Shown here: positions 26,021 to 35,771 of the stretch, piece after piece
Position numbering within the stretch: position 1 is the first letter of the stretch
Layout: each line of letters begins with the position of its first letter
NCBI RefSeq assembly: GCF_001573155.1
Contig: NZ_JRWG01000010.1
Span: 19,582 to 83,581 of the forward strand
From: Aequorivita aquimaris
Lineage (GTDB): Bacteria > Bacteroidota > Bacteroidia > Flavobacteriales > Flavobacteriaceae
Length of the DNA: 64,000 nt
Direction of reading: 5' to 3'
Position numbers and translations under genes: made by a program
The notes under the pieces: model-generated
Seen by the model: the letters and a program-made list of their open reading frames with translations, nothing else
What the model was told of the DNA's origin: nothing
Databases searched by the model: none

Positions 26021-26830
26021 ATGAAAGATAAAAGAGTCTTGTATGTGTCTTCAGAAGTTATACCCTATCTTCCCGAGACCGAGATTTCTTCAATGTCGTT
26101 TGAAGCTCCCCGAATGATCAACAATAATGGCGGCCAGATAAGAATTTTTATGCCACGCTATGGTAATATCAACGAAAGAAGGCACCAATTGCACGAAGTG
26201 ATTCGCCTTTCTGGAATGAACTTGGTAATAAACGATCTCGATATGCCACTGATTATAAAAGTGGCGTCCATCCCTAAAGAGCGCATCCAGGTTTATTTTA
26301 TTGATAATGAAGATTATTTTAAAAGAAAGGCAACCTATGCTGATGAAGAAGGAAATTTTTACAAAGACAATGACGAGCGCGCCATTTTCTTCGCAAAAGG
26401 CGTTATTGAAACTGTAAAAAAACTGAACTGGGCACCAGATATTATACACGTTCACGGATGGCTTGCTTCTTTTCTTCCTTTATATCTACGGAATTATTAC
26501 GGAAACGAACCCCTTTTTGAAAATAGTAAAATAGTTACTTCTGTGTACAATCAAGGCTTCGATGGAACGTTAGCTAAAAACACAATAGATAAAGTTAGGT
26601 TTGATGCTATTGATGACGATGTTATTACTGAACTTGAAGAGCCAAGTTACGTAAACCTTATGAAAATAGCCGTCAAAAATTCTGACGCAGTCATTGTTGG
26701 ATCCGAAGAAATACCAAAAGAGCTTGATGAATTTATTAACACTTTAGACAAACCTGTGTTAAAATATCATAATATGGAAAATTTTTCCCAAGCATATTTA
26801 GACTTTTACAGCTCAAAAGTCTTAAAGTAA
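26021..26830 (+). CDS. glycogen/starch synthase-like protein, N-terminal (GT5) domain only
   Basis: Protein of 269 residues that matches only the N-terminal Rossmann half of glycogen synthase GlgA: start RVLYVSSEVIPYL, then GGQIRIFMPRYGNINE and PDIIHVHGWLASFLPLY near 140-156. Full GlgA is about 470 residues, and the C-terminal half that holds most ADP-glucose-binding residues is absent. The N-terminal KxGG-type motif is also changed (INNNGGQIR). The short form appears to be standard in Flavobacteriaceae beside panC and glmS, so it is not a fresh truncation, but synthase activity is doubtful. A regulatory or binding role is possible. Confidence 0.8.
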   Translation: MKDKRVLYVSSEVIPYLPETEISSMSFEAPRMINNNGGQIRIFMPRYGNINERRHQLHEVIRLSGMNLVINDLDMPLIIKVASIPKERIQVYFIDNEDYFKRKATYADEEGNFYKDNDERAIFFAKGVIETVKKLNWAPDIIHVHGWLASFLPLYLRNYYGNEPLFENSKIVTSVYNQGFDGTLAKNTIDKVRFDAIDDDVITELEEPSYVNLMKIAVKNSDAVIVGSEEIPKELDEFINTLDKPVLKYHNMENFSQAYLDFYSSKVLK

Positions 26831-26893
26831 TTTCTTCAACAATCTCATTGAAATGAGCTAATTACATTTCACACAAAACAATTAATAGAACAA

Positions 26894-28438
26894 ATGAAAA
26901 TAAAAAATTTGTTGCCCCTTGCAGGTGCTATTTTCTTTATAATAATTGCATTCTCTTCTTGCCAAGAAGATATCTCAACCTTGGGTTCTGAAGTATTGGG
27001 AACTGAAACCCCCAACGGAATTTTAGATGAATCACAATCCGTCATTGCATACAGTAGAAAACTCGGCCCATTACAGAGCAATAGGCTACCCGCTTATCAA
27101 TTAGGGGTTTATAACGATCCTGTATATGGAAAATCAACAGTGAATCTTTTATCACAGCTTACCCTTGAATCAAACGACCCCAGCTTTGGCGAGAATGCTA
27201 CGGTAGATAGTGTTTTTGTGTATTTACCATATTTCAGTACAGGAACCACAGTGGACAGTGTAACTACGTATGAGCTTGATTCTATATATGGCACCACGCC
27301 TATAAACGTGTCCATATTTGAATCAAAATATTTTTTAAGGGAATATGATCCCAATACAGGTTTTGAGGAATTTCAAAACTACTACACTACCCAAGGAGAC
27401 GTTTTTGAAGGCTATCTAGGTGAGGAACTAGCTTCAGTAGAAAATTTTCTGCCGACAAAGAACAGCTATGTTATATTTGAAGGAGAAGAAAATGAAGAGG
27501 AAATAACACCCGGCCTTCGTATAAAGCTAGATTCGACCTTCTTCCAAAACAATGTGATTGATATGGAAGGAACTCCAGAATTGCGAAACAGCAATAACTT
27601 CAAAAACTTTTTAAGAGGTCTTTATTTTAAAGTTAATTCACCAACGGACAATGGCAGCCTCTTTATTTTTGATGTTACCAAAGCATACGTTTCTATATTT
27701 TACAGTTACGATAATGAAGATGAACCCGATGAAAGAGACAATGCTGTATTTAAATTGAATTTTAGTGGAGGCATAAGTGTAAATACTTTTACAAACCAAC
27801 TGCCCACCCAAATACAAACCGCAGTAGAGAATCCAAATATTGAAACCGGAAATGAAAATCTTTACCTACGCGGGGGTGATGGAATCATTTCTGTTGTGGA
27901 ACTCTTCGGGAAAGACAACGATAATAACGGCGTGGCAGATCAACTTGAAACTCTTCGCGATAAAAAATGGCTGGTCAATGAGGCAAATCTCATTTTTTAT
28001 GTGAATCAGGATTTAATGGTAGGTGGTGCTACAGAACCTGAACGTATAATAATCTATGACCTTAAGAACAGTAACGTATTGGCAGATTACAATCTGGACC
28101 CAACGAATGGCCTGGAAGCTGTAGATGCCCTTACAAATCATTACGGAAAACTGCAAAGAGGAAGTGATGGTAACGGTGAATACTACAAATTAAAAATAAC
28201 AACCCATATCAGTAATTTGATTAATAAAGACAGCACAAATGTACCTTTGGGCATAGTGGTATCTCAAAACGTTTTAACAAGGACGACGCAGAAGCTTCAA
28301 AACCCTATGGAGCCTAATATTGAGCAAATACCGTCCAGTACTGTAATTTCACCTGAAGGAACCATACTTTACGGAAATGCAACGCCTAACCAAGAAAAAA
28401 GATTAAAACTCCAAATTTATTACACTGAACCTAATTAA
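26894..28438 (+). CDS. DUF4270 family lipoprotein
   Basis: Protein of 514 residues. Lipobox with Cys at 23 (IIAFSSCQED). The body has the features I know from DUF4270: an N-terminal STLGSEVLG segment, GVYNDPVYGKSTVNLLSQL and a long beta-rich region with DNDNNGVADQLETLRDKKWLVNEA near 360. Bacteroidota carry it between the GT5-like gene and glmS. The function is not established; an outer-membrane location is likely. It is followed by glmS after 9 bp, so they are probably cotranscribed. Confidence 0.86.
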   Translation: MKIKNLLPLAGAIFFIIIAFSSCQEDISTLGSEVLGTETPNGILDESQSVIAYSRKLGPLQSNRLPAYQLGVYNDPVYGKSTVNLLSQLTLESNDPSFGENATVDSVFVYLPYFSTGTTVDSVTTYELDSIYGTTPINVSIFESKYFLREYDPNTGFEEFQNYYTTQGDVFEGYLGEELASVENFLPTKNSYVIFEGEENEEEITPGLRIKLDSTFFQNNVIDMEGTPELRNSNNFKNFLRGLYFKVNSPTDNGSLFIFDVTKAYVSIFYSYDNEDEPDERDNAVFKLNFSGGISVNTFTNQLPTQIQTAVENPNIETGNENLYLRGGDGIISVVELFGKDNDNNGVADQLETLRDKKWLVNEANLIFYVNQDLMVGGATEPERIIIYDLKNSNVLADYNLDPTNGLEAVDALTNHYGKLQRGSDGNGEYYKLKITTHISNLINKDSTNVPLGIVVSQNVLTRTTQKLQNPMEPNIEQIPSSTVISPEGTILYGNATPNQEKRLKLQIYYTEPN

Positions 28439-28447
28439 ACCCTGCGT

Positions 28448-30295
28448 ATGTGTGGAATTGTAGGCTATATCGGCAAAAGAGAAGCATATCCCATTATCCT
28501 GAACGGACTGAAACGTTTAGAATATCGAGGATATGACAGTGCGGGAATTGCCCTTTTCGATGGTACTGATATTCAACTTTGCAAAACAAAAGGTAAGGTT
28601 GCAGATCTTGAGGCAAAGGCAGAACGCGAAATTATCTTAAAAGGAAATCTCGGCATAGGCCATACACGCTGGGCAACCCACGGAGTTCCGAACGATGTTA
28701 ATAGCCACCCTCACTATTCAAACAGCGGCGATCTGGTAATTATCCACAATGGTATCATTGAGAATTACGATTCCCTTAAAAAGGAATTGAAAAAAAGAGG
28801 ATACACTTTCACCTCAGATACCGATACCGAAGTATTGGTAAATCTTATTGAGGATATTCAGATAAACGAAAAAGTAAAACTGGGAAAGGCTGTCCAAATT
28901 GCATTAAATCAGGTGGTAGGCGCTTATGCCATCGCACTTTTCGACAGAAAAAAACCAGATGAAATTGTAGTTGCCAAATTAGGAAGTCCTTTGGCAATCG
29001 GTATTGGCGAAGACGAATTTTTTGTAGCAAGCGATGCTTCGCCTTTTATTGAATTCACAAATAACGCCATCTATCTTGAGGATGAAGAAATGGCCATCAT
29101 ACGTCTGGGCCGCGATGTAAAAGTGAGAAAAATTAAGGGCGATAAATTGGTTGCGCCTTACGTACAAGAACTCCAGCTGAACCTTGAACAGATTGAAAAA
29201 GGTGGCTACGACCATTTTATGCTAAAAGAAATCCACGAACAACCCGCGGTGATTAAGGACACCTATCGCGGCCGATTGCTAGCGGAAAAAGGTATCGTTA
29301 GGCTTGGCGGACTTGAGGATTACATAGAAAAGTTCATCAATGCGGACCGTATTGTCATCGTGGCTTGTGGAACGTCTTGGCACGCGGGATTAGTGGCTGA
29401 ATATATTTTTGAGGATTTGGTGCGCATACCCGTAGAGGTAGAATACGCTTCCGAATTCCGGTACAGAAACCCAATAATTTCAGAAAACGATGTTGTCATC
29501 GCCATTTCACAAAGTGGGGAAACCGCAGATACCCTTGCCGCAATAAAACTTGCAAAGTCAAAGGGCGCATTTGTTTATGGAATTTGTAATGTAGTCGGCT
29601 CTACCATTTCCAGGGAAACACATAGCGGTACCTATACGCACGCCGGACCAGAGATTGGGGTTGCGTCAACTAAGGCGTTTACTACGCAGATTACCGTTTT
29701 GGCAATGATTGCGCTTCGTTTGGCCAAAGCCAAGGGCACAATAAGCCAAACCGATTTTATGCTTTATTTGCGCGAATTGGAGCTTATTCCAAACCACGTA
29801 GATGAAGCCCTGAAAACTGAAGATAAAATCAAGGAAATTTCCGCCGTCTTTAAGGATGCACGCAATTTTCTTTATTTGGGAAGAGGTTACAACTTCCCGG
29901 TAGCTTTGGAAGGGGCTCTGAAACTAAAGGAAATTTCATACATACACGCAGAAGGCTACCCCGCAGCAGAAATGAAGCACGGGCCAATTGCGCTGATTGA
30001 TGAACATATGCCAGTGGTAGTGATTGCCATCAAGAGCGACCACTATGATAAGGTAGTTAGCAACATTCAGGAAATCAAGGCCCGCAAAGGTAAGATTATA
30101 GCTGTAGTTTCCGAAGGCGATACCGCCGTAAGGGAAATGGCAGATTATGTAATGGAAGTGCCGCACACCCCGGAAGCTCTGTCGCCATTGGTTACCACCA
30201 TTCCGCTGCAATTGCTTTCATACCACATAGCCGTAATGCTTGGCCGTAACGTGGACCAACCGCGTAATTTGGCGAAAAGTGTTACCGTGGAATAG
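28448..30295 (+). CDS. glmS: glutamine--fructose-6-phosphate aminotransferase (isomerizing)
   Basis: Makes glucosamine-6-phosphate from fructose-6-phosphate and glutamine, the first step to UDP-GlcNAc and peptidoglycan. 615 residues. Catalytic Cys2 (MCGIVGYIG), the glutamine-site RWATHG motif near 74-79, HNGIIENY, and two SIS domains (about 290-600, with SQSGETADT and the C-terminal LAKSVTVE) are complete. It lies 9 bp downstream of the DUF4270 gene. No glmS ribozyme was looked for beyond the short upstream gap, which is too small to hold one. Confidence 0.97.
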   Translation: MCGIVGYIGKREAYPIILNGLKRLEYRGYDSAGIALFDGTDIQLCKTKGKVADLEAKAEREIILKGNLGIGHTRWATHGVPNDVNSHPHYSNSGDLVIIHNGIIENYDSLKKELKKRGYTFTSDTDTEVLVNLIEDIQINEKVKLGKAVQIALNQVVGAYAIALFDRKKPDEIVVAKLGSPLAIGIGEDEFFVASDASPFIEFTNNAIYLEDEEMAIIRLGRDVKVRKIKGDKLVAPYVQELQLNLEQIEKGGYDHFMLKEIHEQPAVIKDTYRGRLLAEKGIVRLGGLEDYIEKFINADRIVIVACGTSWHAGLVAEYIFEDLVRIPVEVEYASEFRYRNPIISENDVVIAISQSGETADTLAAIKLAKSKGAFVYGICNVVGSTISRETHSGTYTHAGPEIGVASTKAFTTQITVLAMIALRLAKAKGTISQTDFMLYLRELELIPNHVDEALKTEDKIKEISAVFKDARNFLYLGRGYNFPVALEGALKLKEISYIHAEGYPAAEMKHGPIALIDEHMPVVVIAIKSDHYDKVVSNIQEIKARKGKIIAVVSEGDTAVREMADYVMEVPHTPEALSPLVTTIPLQLLSYHIAVMLGRNVDQPRNLAKSVTVE

Positions 30296-30325
30296 TAATG
30301 GTTGCATATTTCACTTTTTAAGTTG

Positions 30326-30898
30326 ATGAAATTTCAAAGGCCATCCTTCTCTTTTCCGAAAAGTATTGTTTTAGCACTTTTGGGGTTATTCACTTTTTCC
30401 TGCATTCCGCTACAAATAGCCCCTAACATTGACGGCGCAAAAATTTATAAAGGAAAAAAATTTAAAAAACAGCTTCCGAAACAGCAAGTTTACGTGTTTG
30501 AAGACCCAAAAGACGCCAATGAATTTTACACTTATATCAACGCAAAGTTTGATATTGATTATGATATAGGAGGTGGAAATGTACCCATAACCATAAACAA
30601 CAAAAAACATTATCTTACTTTCTACGAAGTGGAACGGAACACCAAAACCGTAAATTTGGTTCCCATTGCCGTAGATCTGGCGAACGAGAGTAAAGGCAAC
30701 GAACCTATTTTTGAAGCCATATACACCTCTAGATCCGGCTCGTGGTATATTGCTTTAACGGTTACAGACGATGCCTTCAATGACAATTTGAAAGAAACCG
30801 ATCCTTCCCATAAAAGCATTTTAAGATATCTTGATAAACTTCGGCTTGAGTATCTTTCCACCGCAAATTATATGGAAATATACTTTAAGAGTCATTAA
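30326..30898 (+). CDS. hypothetical lipoprotein
   Basis: Protein of 190 residues. Start chosen at 30326 because it gives a proper lipoprotein signal (MKFQRPSFSFPKSIVLALLG, lipid Cys at 26 in FTFSC). The mature part is alpha/beta with no motif I recognise. It follows glmS closely and may be cotranscribed with it. Function unknown. Confidence 0.75.
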   Translation: MKFQRPSFSFPKSIVLALLGLFTFSCIPLQIAPNIDGAKIYKGKKFKKQLPKQQVYVFEDPKDANEFYTYINAKFDIDYDIGGGNVPITINNKKHYLTFYEVERNTKTVNLVPIAVDLANESKGNEPIFEAIYTSRSGSWYIALTVTDDAFNDNLKETDPSHKSILRYLDKLRLEYLSTANYMEIYFKSH

Positions 30899-31013
30899 CC
30901 TAAAAGTCTTGGAAATTTCTGGTTAAATCTTCCCAAAGCCACTGGACAGTTATTATTTAGGTGTTTAACTTTTCCAAATTGGATTCCTCTTTACCCATTA
31001 GGCGTTTTAAGTT

Positions 31014-31190
31014 TCAACATTTTTCTTTCTTTCCCTTTGCGAAATTTGCGAGAAGGGTGTGTATAACTGAATAAGCAATTAAAATCCCGAAAAACGAATA
31101 TTCCACATTGGCATGGCCTTTAAATAATATAGCCGTACTAAGCAAGAGTGCGGCCCAGATAAGTGCGTTTATTAAAATGATTTTTTTCAT
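31014..31190 (-). CDS. small two-helix membrane protein (58 aa)
   Basis: ATG at 31190-31188, TGA at 31016-31014. The peptide starts MKKIILINALIWAALLLSTA and has two hydrophobic stretches (about 3-22 and 33-49) separated by KGHANVEYS, ending in a lysine-rich KGKKEKC tail. This arrangement is typical of small inner-membrane proteins. It is the only convincing gene in the 431-bp gap between 30899 and 31329; the rest of that gap shows nothing I can support. Function unknown. Confidence 0.6.
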   Translation of the reverse strand: MKKIILINALIWAALLLSTAILFKGHANVEYSFFGILIAYSVIHTLLANFAKGKKEKC

Positions 31191-31329
31191 TTCCTAAAAT
31201 ATTTAATGGAATGACTTGATTATACCTCTTCGGTTGGTGCCCAAATGGTCAATTGCCATTTCATAACTTATTTGTAAATCTTTTCACCAAATTGTTACAA
31301 AATTCTTTTCAGTAGTTTATTTTTAAGCT

Positions 31330-32046
31330 ATGAAAGTCATCAACCTCATCTCCGGTCCCCGAAATCTTTCAACGGCGCTAATGTACTCTTTCGCACAACG
31401 TGAGGATATGACGGTTTTGGACGAACCTTTTTACGGCTATTACCTTCAAAATGCTTCCTTGGAAATCGAGCATCCCTCCCAAAAGGAAATCCTTCAAACG
31501 ATGGAACTGAACGAAGAAAAAGTAATTGAAAACATCAATTCACTTCGAAAGCAGAAAAATGTTTTCGTAAAAGGAATGGCGCACCATTATTTGACCGATT
31601 CGCCAAATTTTATTTTGAATTGGGAAAATGTGATTCTAATTAGACATCCAAAAAAACTGATTGCCTCTTTTTCAAAAGTAATCCATACGCCTACCCTAAA
31701 TGACATCGGCATCAAAAAAGCTTCGGAACTATTTTTATTTCTGAAGAAAAACGGAAAAACACCCATTGTGATTGACAGCGATGAACTCTTGAAAAATCCA
31801 AGAAACTATCTGAAAAAACTGTGCAATTTATTGGAAATACCTTTTTCGGAAAAAATGCTTCGATGGAAAAAAGGCGGCATTCCCGAAGACGGCGTTTGGG
31901 CGAAACATTGGTATAAAAATGTGCACAATTCCGAAGGTTTCGCTGTGCAAAAAAGCAGCTCACAACCTTTGCCAAATCATTTGGAACCGTTGCTGGCAGA
32001 AGCTTTGCCTTATTACGAAATTTTAAAAAGCAATATTTTAATTTAA
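31330..32046 (+). CDS. sulfotransferase-like P-loop protein
   Basis: Protein of 238 residues. A PAPS-binding-like N-terminal loop SGPRNLSTALMYSFAQR and an internal LIRHPKKLIASFSKV segment resemble the sulfotransferase family (5'-PSB and 3'-PB motifs). It ends 71 bp before a class IV aminotransferase gene; I recall this pair from other Bacteroidota, but the substrate is not known. The spacer between the two genes is a tract of seven degenerate heptamers. Whether it transfers sulfate is inference. Confidence 0.72.
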   Translation: MKVINLISGPRNLSTALMYSFAQREDMTVLDEPFYGYYLQNASLEIEHPSQKEILQTMELNEEKVIENINSLRKQKNVFVKGMAHHYLTDSPNFILNWENVILIRHPKKLIASFSKVIHTPTLNDIGIKKASELFLFLKKNGKTPIVIDSDELLKNPRNYLKKLCNLLEIPFSEKMLRWKKGGIPEDGVWAKHWYKNVHNSEGFAVQKSSSQPLPNHLEPLLAEALPYYEILKSNILI

Positions 32047-32060
32047 AACATAAACCACCT

Positions 32061-32109
32061 TCAACGCATAACCCATAACTCTTAACTCTTAACACTTAAC
32101 TCTCAACTT
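32061..32109. repeat. heptamer tract (seven 7-nt units)
   Basis: Units TCAACGC, ATAACCC, ATAACTC, TTAACTC, TTAACAC, TTAACTC and TCAACTT lie head to tail at 32061-32109 with no slippage. They fill nearly the whole gap between the sulfotransferase-like gene and the aminotransferase gene. Confidence 0.85.
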
Positions 32110-32117
32110 CAAAAAAA

Positions 32118-33014
32118 ATGCTTCAAAAATCCAATCCCAAAAACGACAACATCCAAGTATTTATAAAAGACAAACTCTATCCCCGCAGTGAAGCAAAAGT
32201 TTCGGTTTTCGACAGCTCCGTTCAAGGCGGCGATGCCGTTTGGGAAGGCTTACGCGTATATCCCGAAGGCGTAGTCTGCTTAGAAAAACACTTGACCCGT
32301 TTGCAAGAATCCGCAAAAACACTGGCATTTGTGGATATTCCTTCCAAGGAATTCATCAAAAAAGCAATAAAACAAACTCTCGACGCCAACGACATGAATG
32401 ACGATACGCACATCCGCCTGACGTTGACGCGAGGCGAAAAAATAACCAGCGGCATGGACCCGCGGCTCAACCAAAGCGGTTCCTGTTTAATCGTTTTGGC
32501 AGAATGGAAACCGTTGGTTTACGATAACGATCACGGCATAAAAGTAATAAGCACCAGCCAACGCCGAAACTCGCCTCAGTTTTTGGACAGTAAAATCCAT
32601 CATAATAATTTACTCAATAATATTATCGCAAAAATACAGGCAAACGTTGCCGGAAAAGACGCCGGATTGATGCTGGACGAGCGCGGGTTTATAGCCGAAC
32701 TTAACGGTAGCAATCTTTTTATGGTGAAAAATGAAAAAGTTGTTACGCCTTTTGCACACGCCTGTCTTCCCGGAATAACACGGAATTCAGTTATTGAAAT
32801 GTGTAAAAAGCACGATATTGAAATTTCCGAAGCAGATATTACCCTCTCCCAATTCTACAATGCCGACGGCGTTTTCGCAACGGGAACAATGGGCGAGCTT
32901 ACCCCCGTTGTTGAAATTGATGGACGCAGCATTTCCAAAGATGATTCCCTTCAGAAAAAAATAATTTCCCTTTTCAAAAAAGAGGTTCGTGGATTGTGTG
33001 AGAAGCTCGATTAA
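32118..33014 (+). CDS. class IV aminotransferase (branched-chain / D-amino-acid type)
   Basis: PLP-dependent fold-type IV transaminase of 298 residues. The Schiff-base lysine is in LDSKIHHNNLLN near residue 160, the PLP-contacting Glu in LDERGFIAELNGSNLF near 196, and GVFATGTMGELTPV near 253 binds the cofactor phosphate. The first half contains GGDAVWEGLRVYPEG, typical of IlvE-like enzymes. It could be a branched-chain, D-alanine or aminodeoxychorismate-type enzyme; the sequence alone does not decide. It follows the sulfotransferase-like gene. Confidence 0.84.
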   Translation: MLQKSNPKNDNIQVFIKDKLYPRSEAKVSVFDSSVQGGDAVWEGLRVYPEGVVCLEKHLTRLQESAKTLAFVDIPSKEFIKKAIKQTLDANDMNDDTHIRLTLTRGEKITSGMDPRLNQSGSCLIVLAEWKPLVYDNDHGIKVISTSQRRNSPQFLDSKIHHNNLLNNIIAKIQANVAGKDAGLMLDERGFIAELNGSNLFMVKNEKVVTPFAHACLPGITRNSVIEMCKKHDIEISEADITLSQFYNADGVFATGTMGELTPVVEIDGRSISKDDSLQKKIISLFKKEVRGLCEKLD

Positions 33015-33045
33015 CTTTCACAAAGTTTAAAACTTTGTCAAAGAT
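33015..33045. repeat. palindromic repeat after the aminotransferase gene
   Basis: ACAAAGTT (33020-33027) pairs with AACTTTGT (33031-33038), and the flanks CTTTC/CAAAG partly extend the stem. The unit begins right after the stop codon. This motif type is, from memory, a dispersed palindrome in flavobacterial genomes. Confidence 0.6.
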
Positions 33046-33093
33046 GATTTCACGAAGGAGACTAAAGAATAGTGCGTAAAGCTTGGATTTTAC

Positions 33094-33128
33094 AAGACCT
33101 GACAGGTTTTTGAAACCTGTTGGGTCTT
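33094..33128 (+). terminator. palindromic unit, probable terminator
   Basis: AAGACC...ACAGGTTT pairs with AAACCTGT...GGTCTTT around a TTG loop. The stem is strong, but only three T follow, so it may instead be a dispersed palindromic (REP-like) unit. Confidence 0.6.
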
Positions 33129-33163
33129 TCCAGCATAGTCCCCAAATTTTTTAAACATTTCCA

Positions 33164-33195
33164 TTGCAAATTTCATTCAGAAAAAACTATCTTTG
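33164..33195 (+). promoter_or_regulatory. promoter of atpD-atpC
   Basis: TTG at 33164-33166 and TATCTTTG at 33188-33195 are 21 bp apart. The -7 box fits TAnnTTTG exactly. The leader to the atpD start (33257) is about 55 nt. Confidence 0.65.
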
Positions 33196-33235
33196 CACCG
33201 TTCAAAACAGGGGTGGTTTTTTTGCCCTTAGATAA

Positions 33236-34762
<1,527 letters not shown>

Positions 34763-34763
34763 A

Positions 34764-34827
34764 ATAGATTTTAGATTTGAGATGTGAGATAATAGATTTT
34801 CTCACGTCTCATATCTCACATCTCAAT
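34764..34827. repeat. paired heptamer tracts forming a large inverted repeat between atpD and atpC
   Basis: Left part: ATAGATT, TTAGATT, TGAGATG, TGAGATA, ATAGATT (34764-34798). Right part: TCTCACG, TCTCATA, TCTCACA, TCTCAAT (34800-34827). TGAGATGTGAGAT (34778-34790) and ATCTCACATCTCA (34813-34825) are perfect 13-bp reverse complements, so the RNA would form a stem with a 22-nt loop just before atpC. No T-run follows. Confidence 0.85.
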
Positions 34828-34837
34828 ACTAGAAAAT

Positions 34838-35113
34838 ATGTACTTAGAAATAGTAACCCCAGAAGCATCCTTAGTTGCCGGAGAAGTTGAAAGCATAACC
34901 GTTCCAGGTGTGGAAGGAGAATTCCAAATGCTTAACAACCACGCTCCTATTGTATCTGTTTTGCAGGAAGGAAAAGTGAAATTTAAAGGAAATCCAACCA
35001 TTGCGGAAGGTTTTGAAAAGAAATTTACGCAGGAAGACGGCAAATGGGTACTGCAAATTTCTGGCGGCACTGTTGAATGTAACAACAATCGTGTGATGGT
35101 TTTGGCAGATTAA
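34838..35113 (+). CDS. atpC: F0F1 ATP synthase subunit epsilon
   Basis: Central-stalk subunit, 91 residues, which couples and regulates F1. The N-terminal beta-sandwich is complete (GEVESITVPGVEGEFQMLNNHAPI), but the C-terminal two-helix regulatory domain of longer homologues (about 130 residues) is absent. The short form is usual in Bacteroidota. It lies after the atpD hairpin and before the terminator at 35135-35166. Confidence 0.94.
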   Translation: MYLEIVTPEASLVAGEVESITVPGVEGEFQMLNNHAPIVSVLQEGKVKFKGNPTIAEGFEKKFTQEDGKWVLQISGGTVECNNNRVMVLAD

Positions 35114-35134
35114 AAGCTATCTTGTTTAAATATT

Positions 35135-35166
35135 TAAAAATGCTTCCTCTATTGGAAGCATTTTTT
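35135..35166 (+). terminator. terminator of atpD-atpC merging into the next promoter
   Basis: AAAAATGCTTCC (35135-35146) pairs perfectly with GGAAGCATTTTT (35153-35164), loop TCTATT. The T-run continues into the TATTTTTG box at 35166-35173. Confidence 0.85.
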
Positions 35167-35173
35167 ATTTTTG
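35166..35173 (+). promoter_or_regulatory. -7 promoter element of the 35192 gene
   Basis: TATTTTTG fits TAnnTTTG exactly and begins at the last T of the atp terminator tract. It lies 19 bp before the ATG at 35192. Confidence 0.5.
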
Positions 35174-35191
35174 GAAATATTTCACAACAAA

Positions 35192-35707
35192 ATGGAACAA
35201 AAAGAAATATTAATTTCCCAAGGCAATCGACCATTTTGGCAGATTATACTGGCTGCTCTTTTCTTTACGGGAATGCTTATTTGTTTATATTTTTTCTTCA
35301 ACACTTTCAATATTTTTGAATCTACAAAAAAAGTGAGAAACTCACTCAATTTTTTGACAGTGGCAATTTTTTTGTTCGGAGGAGGAATTAGTTTTTCCAT
35401 TGTTCGTGATTATCACTTCAATTTTAAAGAAAAGAAATATAAGATTTTATTTTGTGTAGGTCCAGTGAAAATAGGTAGCTGGAAAAGCTTTAAAAATCTA
35501 GAGTATATTTCAGTTTACAGAAACAAAAAAAATTTCTTTGAAATAAATCTGTGGTATGACCGAAATAGGCACTTCAATCTTGCTATTCAAAATAAGGCTG
35601 ATATTGCTCTTATTATAGGCAAAGAATTGGCGAAAAAGTTGAAAATTGAATTATACGATGCCACAGATCCCCACAATCCAAAATGGGTTGATAATTTAAA
35701 AACTTAA
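35192..35707 (+). CDS. hypothetical membrane protein with two helices
   Basis: Protein of 171 residues. Start chosen at 35192 (MEQKEILI) because it places the first helix normally and lies downstream of the promoter. Two membrane helices are seen (about 15-37 and 51-68), followed by a cytosolic domain with KYKILFCVGPVKIGSWKSFKNLEYISVY. This looks like a small PH-like or bYdbS-type domain, but I cannot assign it. Its base composition is more AT-rich than its neighbours, which may hint at transfer. Confidence 0.7.
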   Translation: MEQKEILISQGNRPFWQIILAALFFTGMLICLYFFFNTFNIFESTKKVRNSLNFLTVAIFLFGGGISFSIVRDYHFNFKEKKYKILFCVGPVKIGSWKSFKNLEYISVYRNKKNFFEINLWYDRNRHFNLAIQNKADIALIIGKELAKKLKIELYDATDPHNPKWVDNLKT

Positions 35708-35771
35708 AGTTATATTAACATCACCCCCAACAATAAAGTGAGATTTGTAAATTTGCCTGTTCAAGAAAATT

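Noticed and set aside
28440..28450. A glmS ribozyme upstream of glmS
   Set aside because: Only 9 bp separate the DUF4270 gene and glmS, so there is no room for it, and the ribozyme is known mainly from Firmicutes.
34764..34830. A terminator between atpD and atpC
   Set aside because: The stem is strong but is not followed by a T-run, and atpC needs read-through; the real terminator is after atpC.
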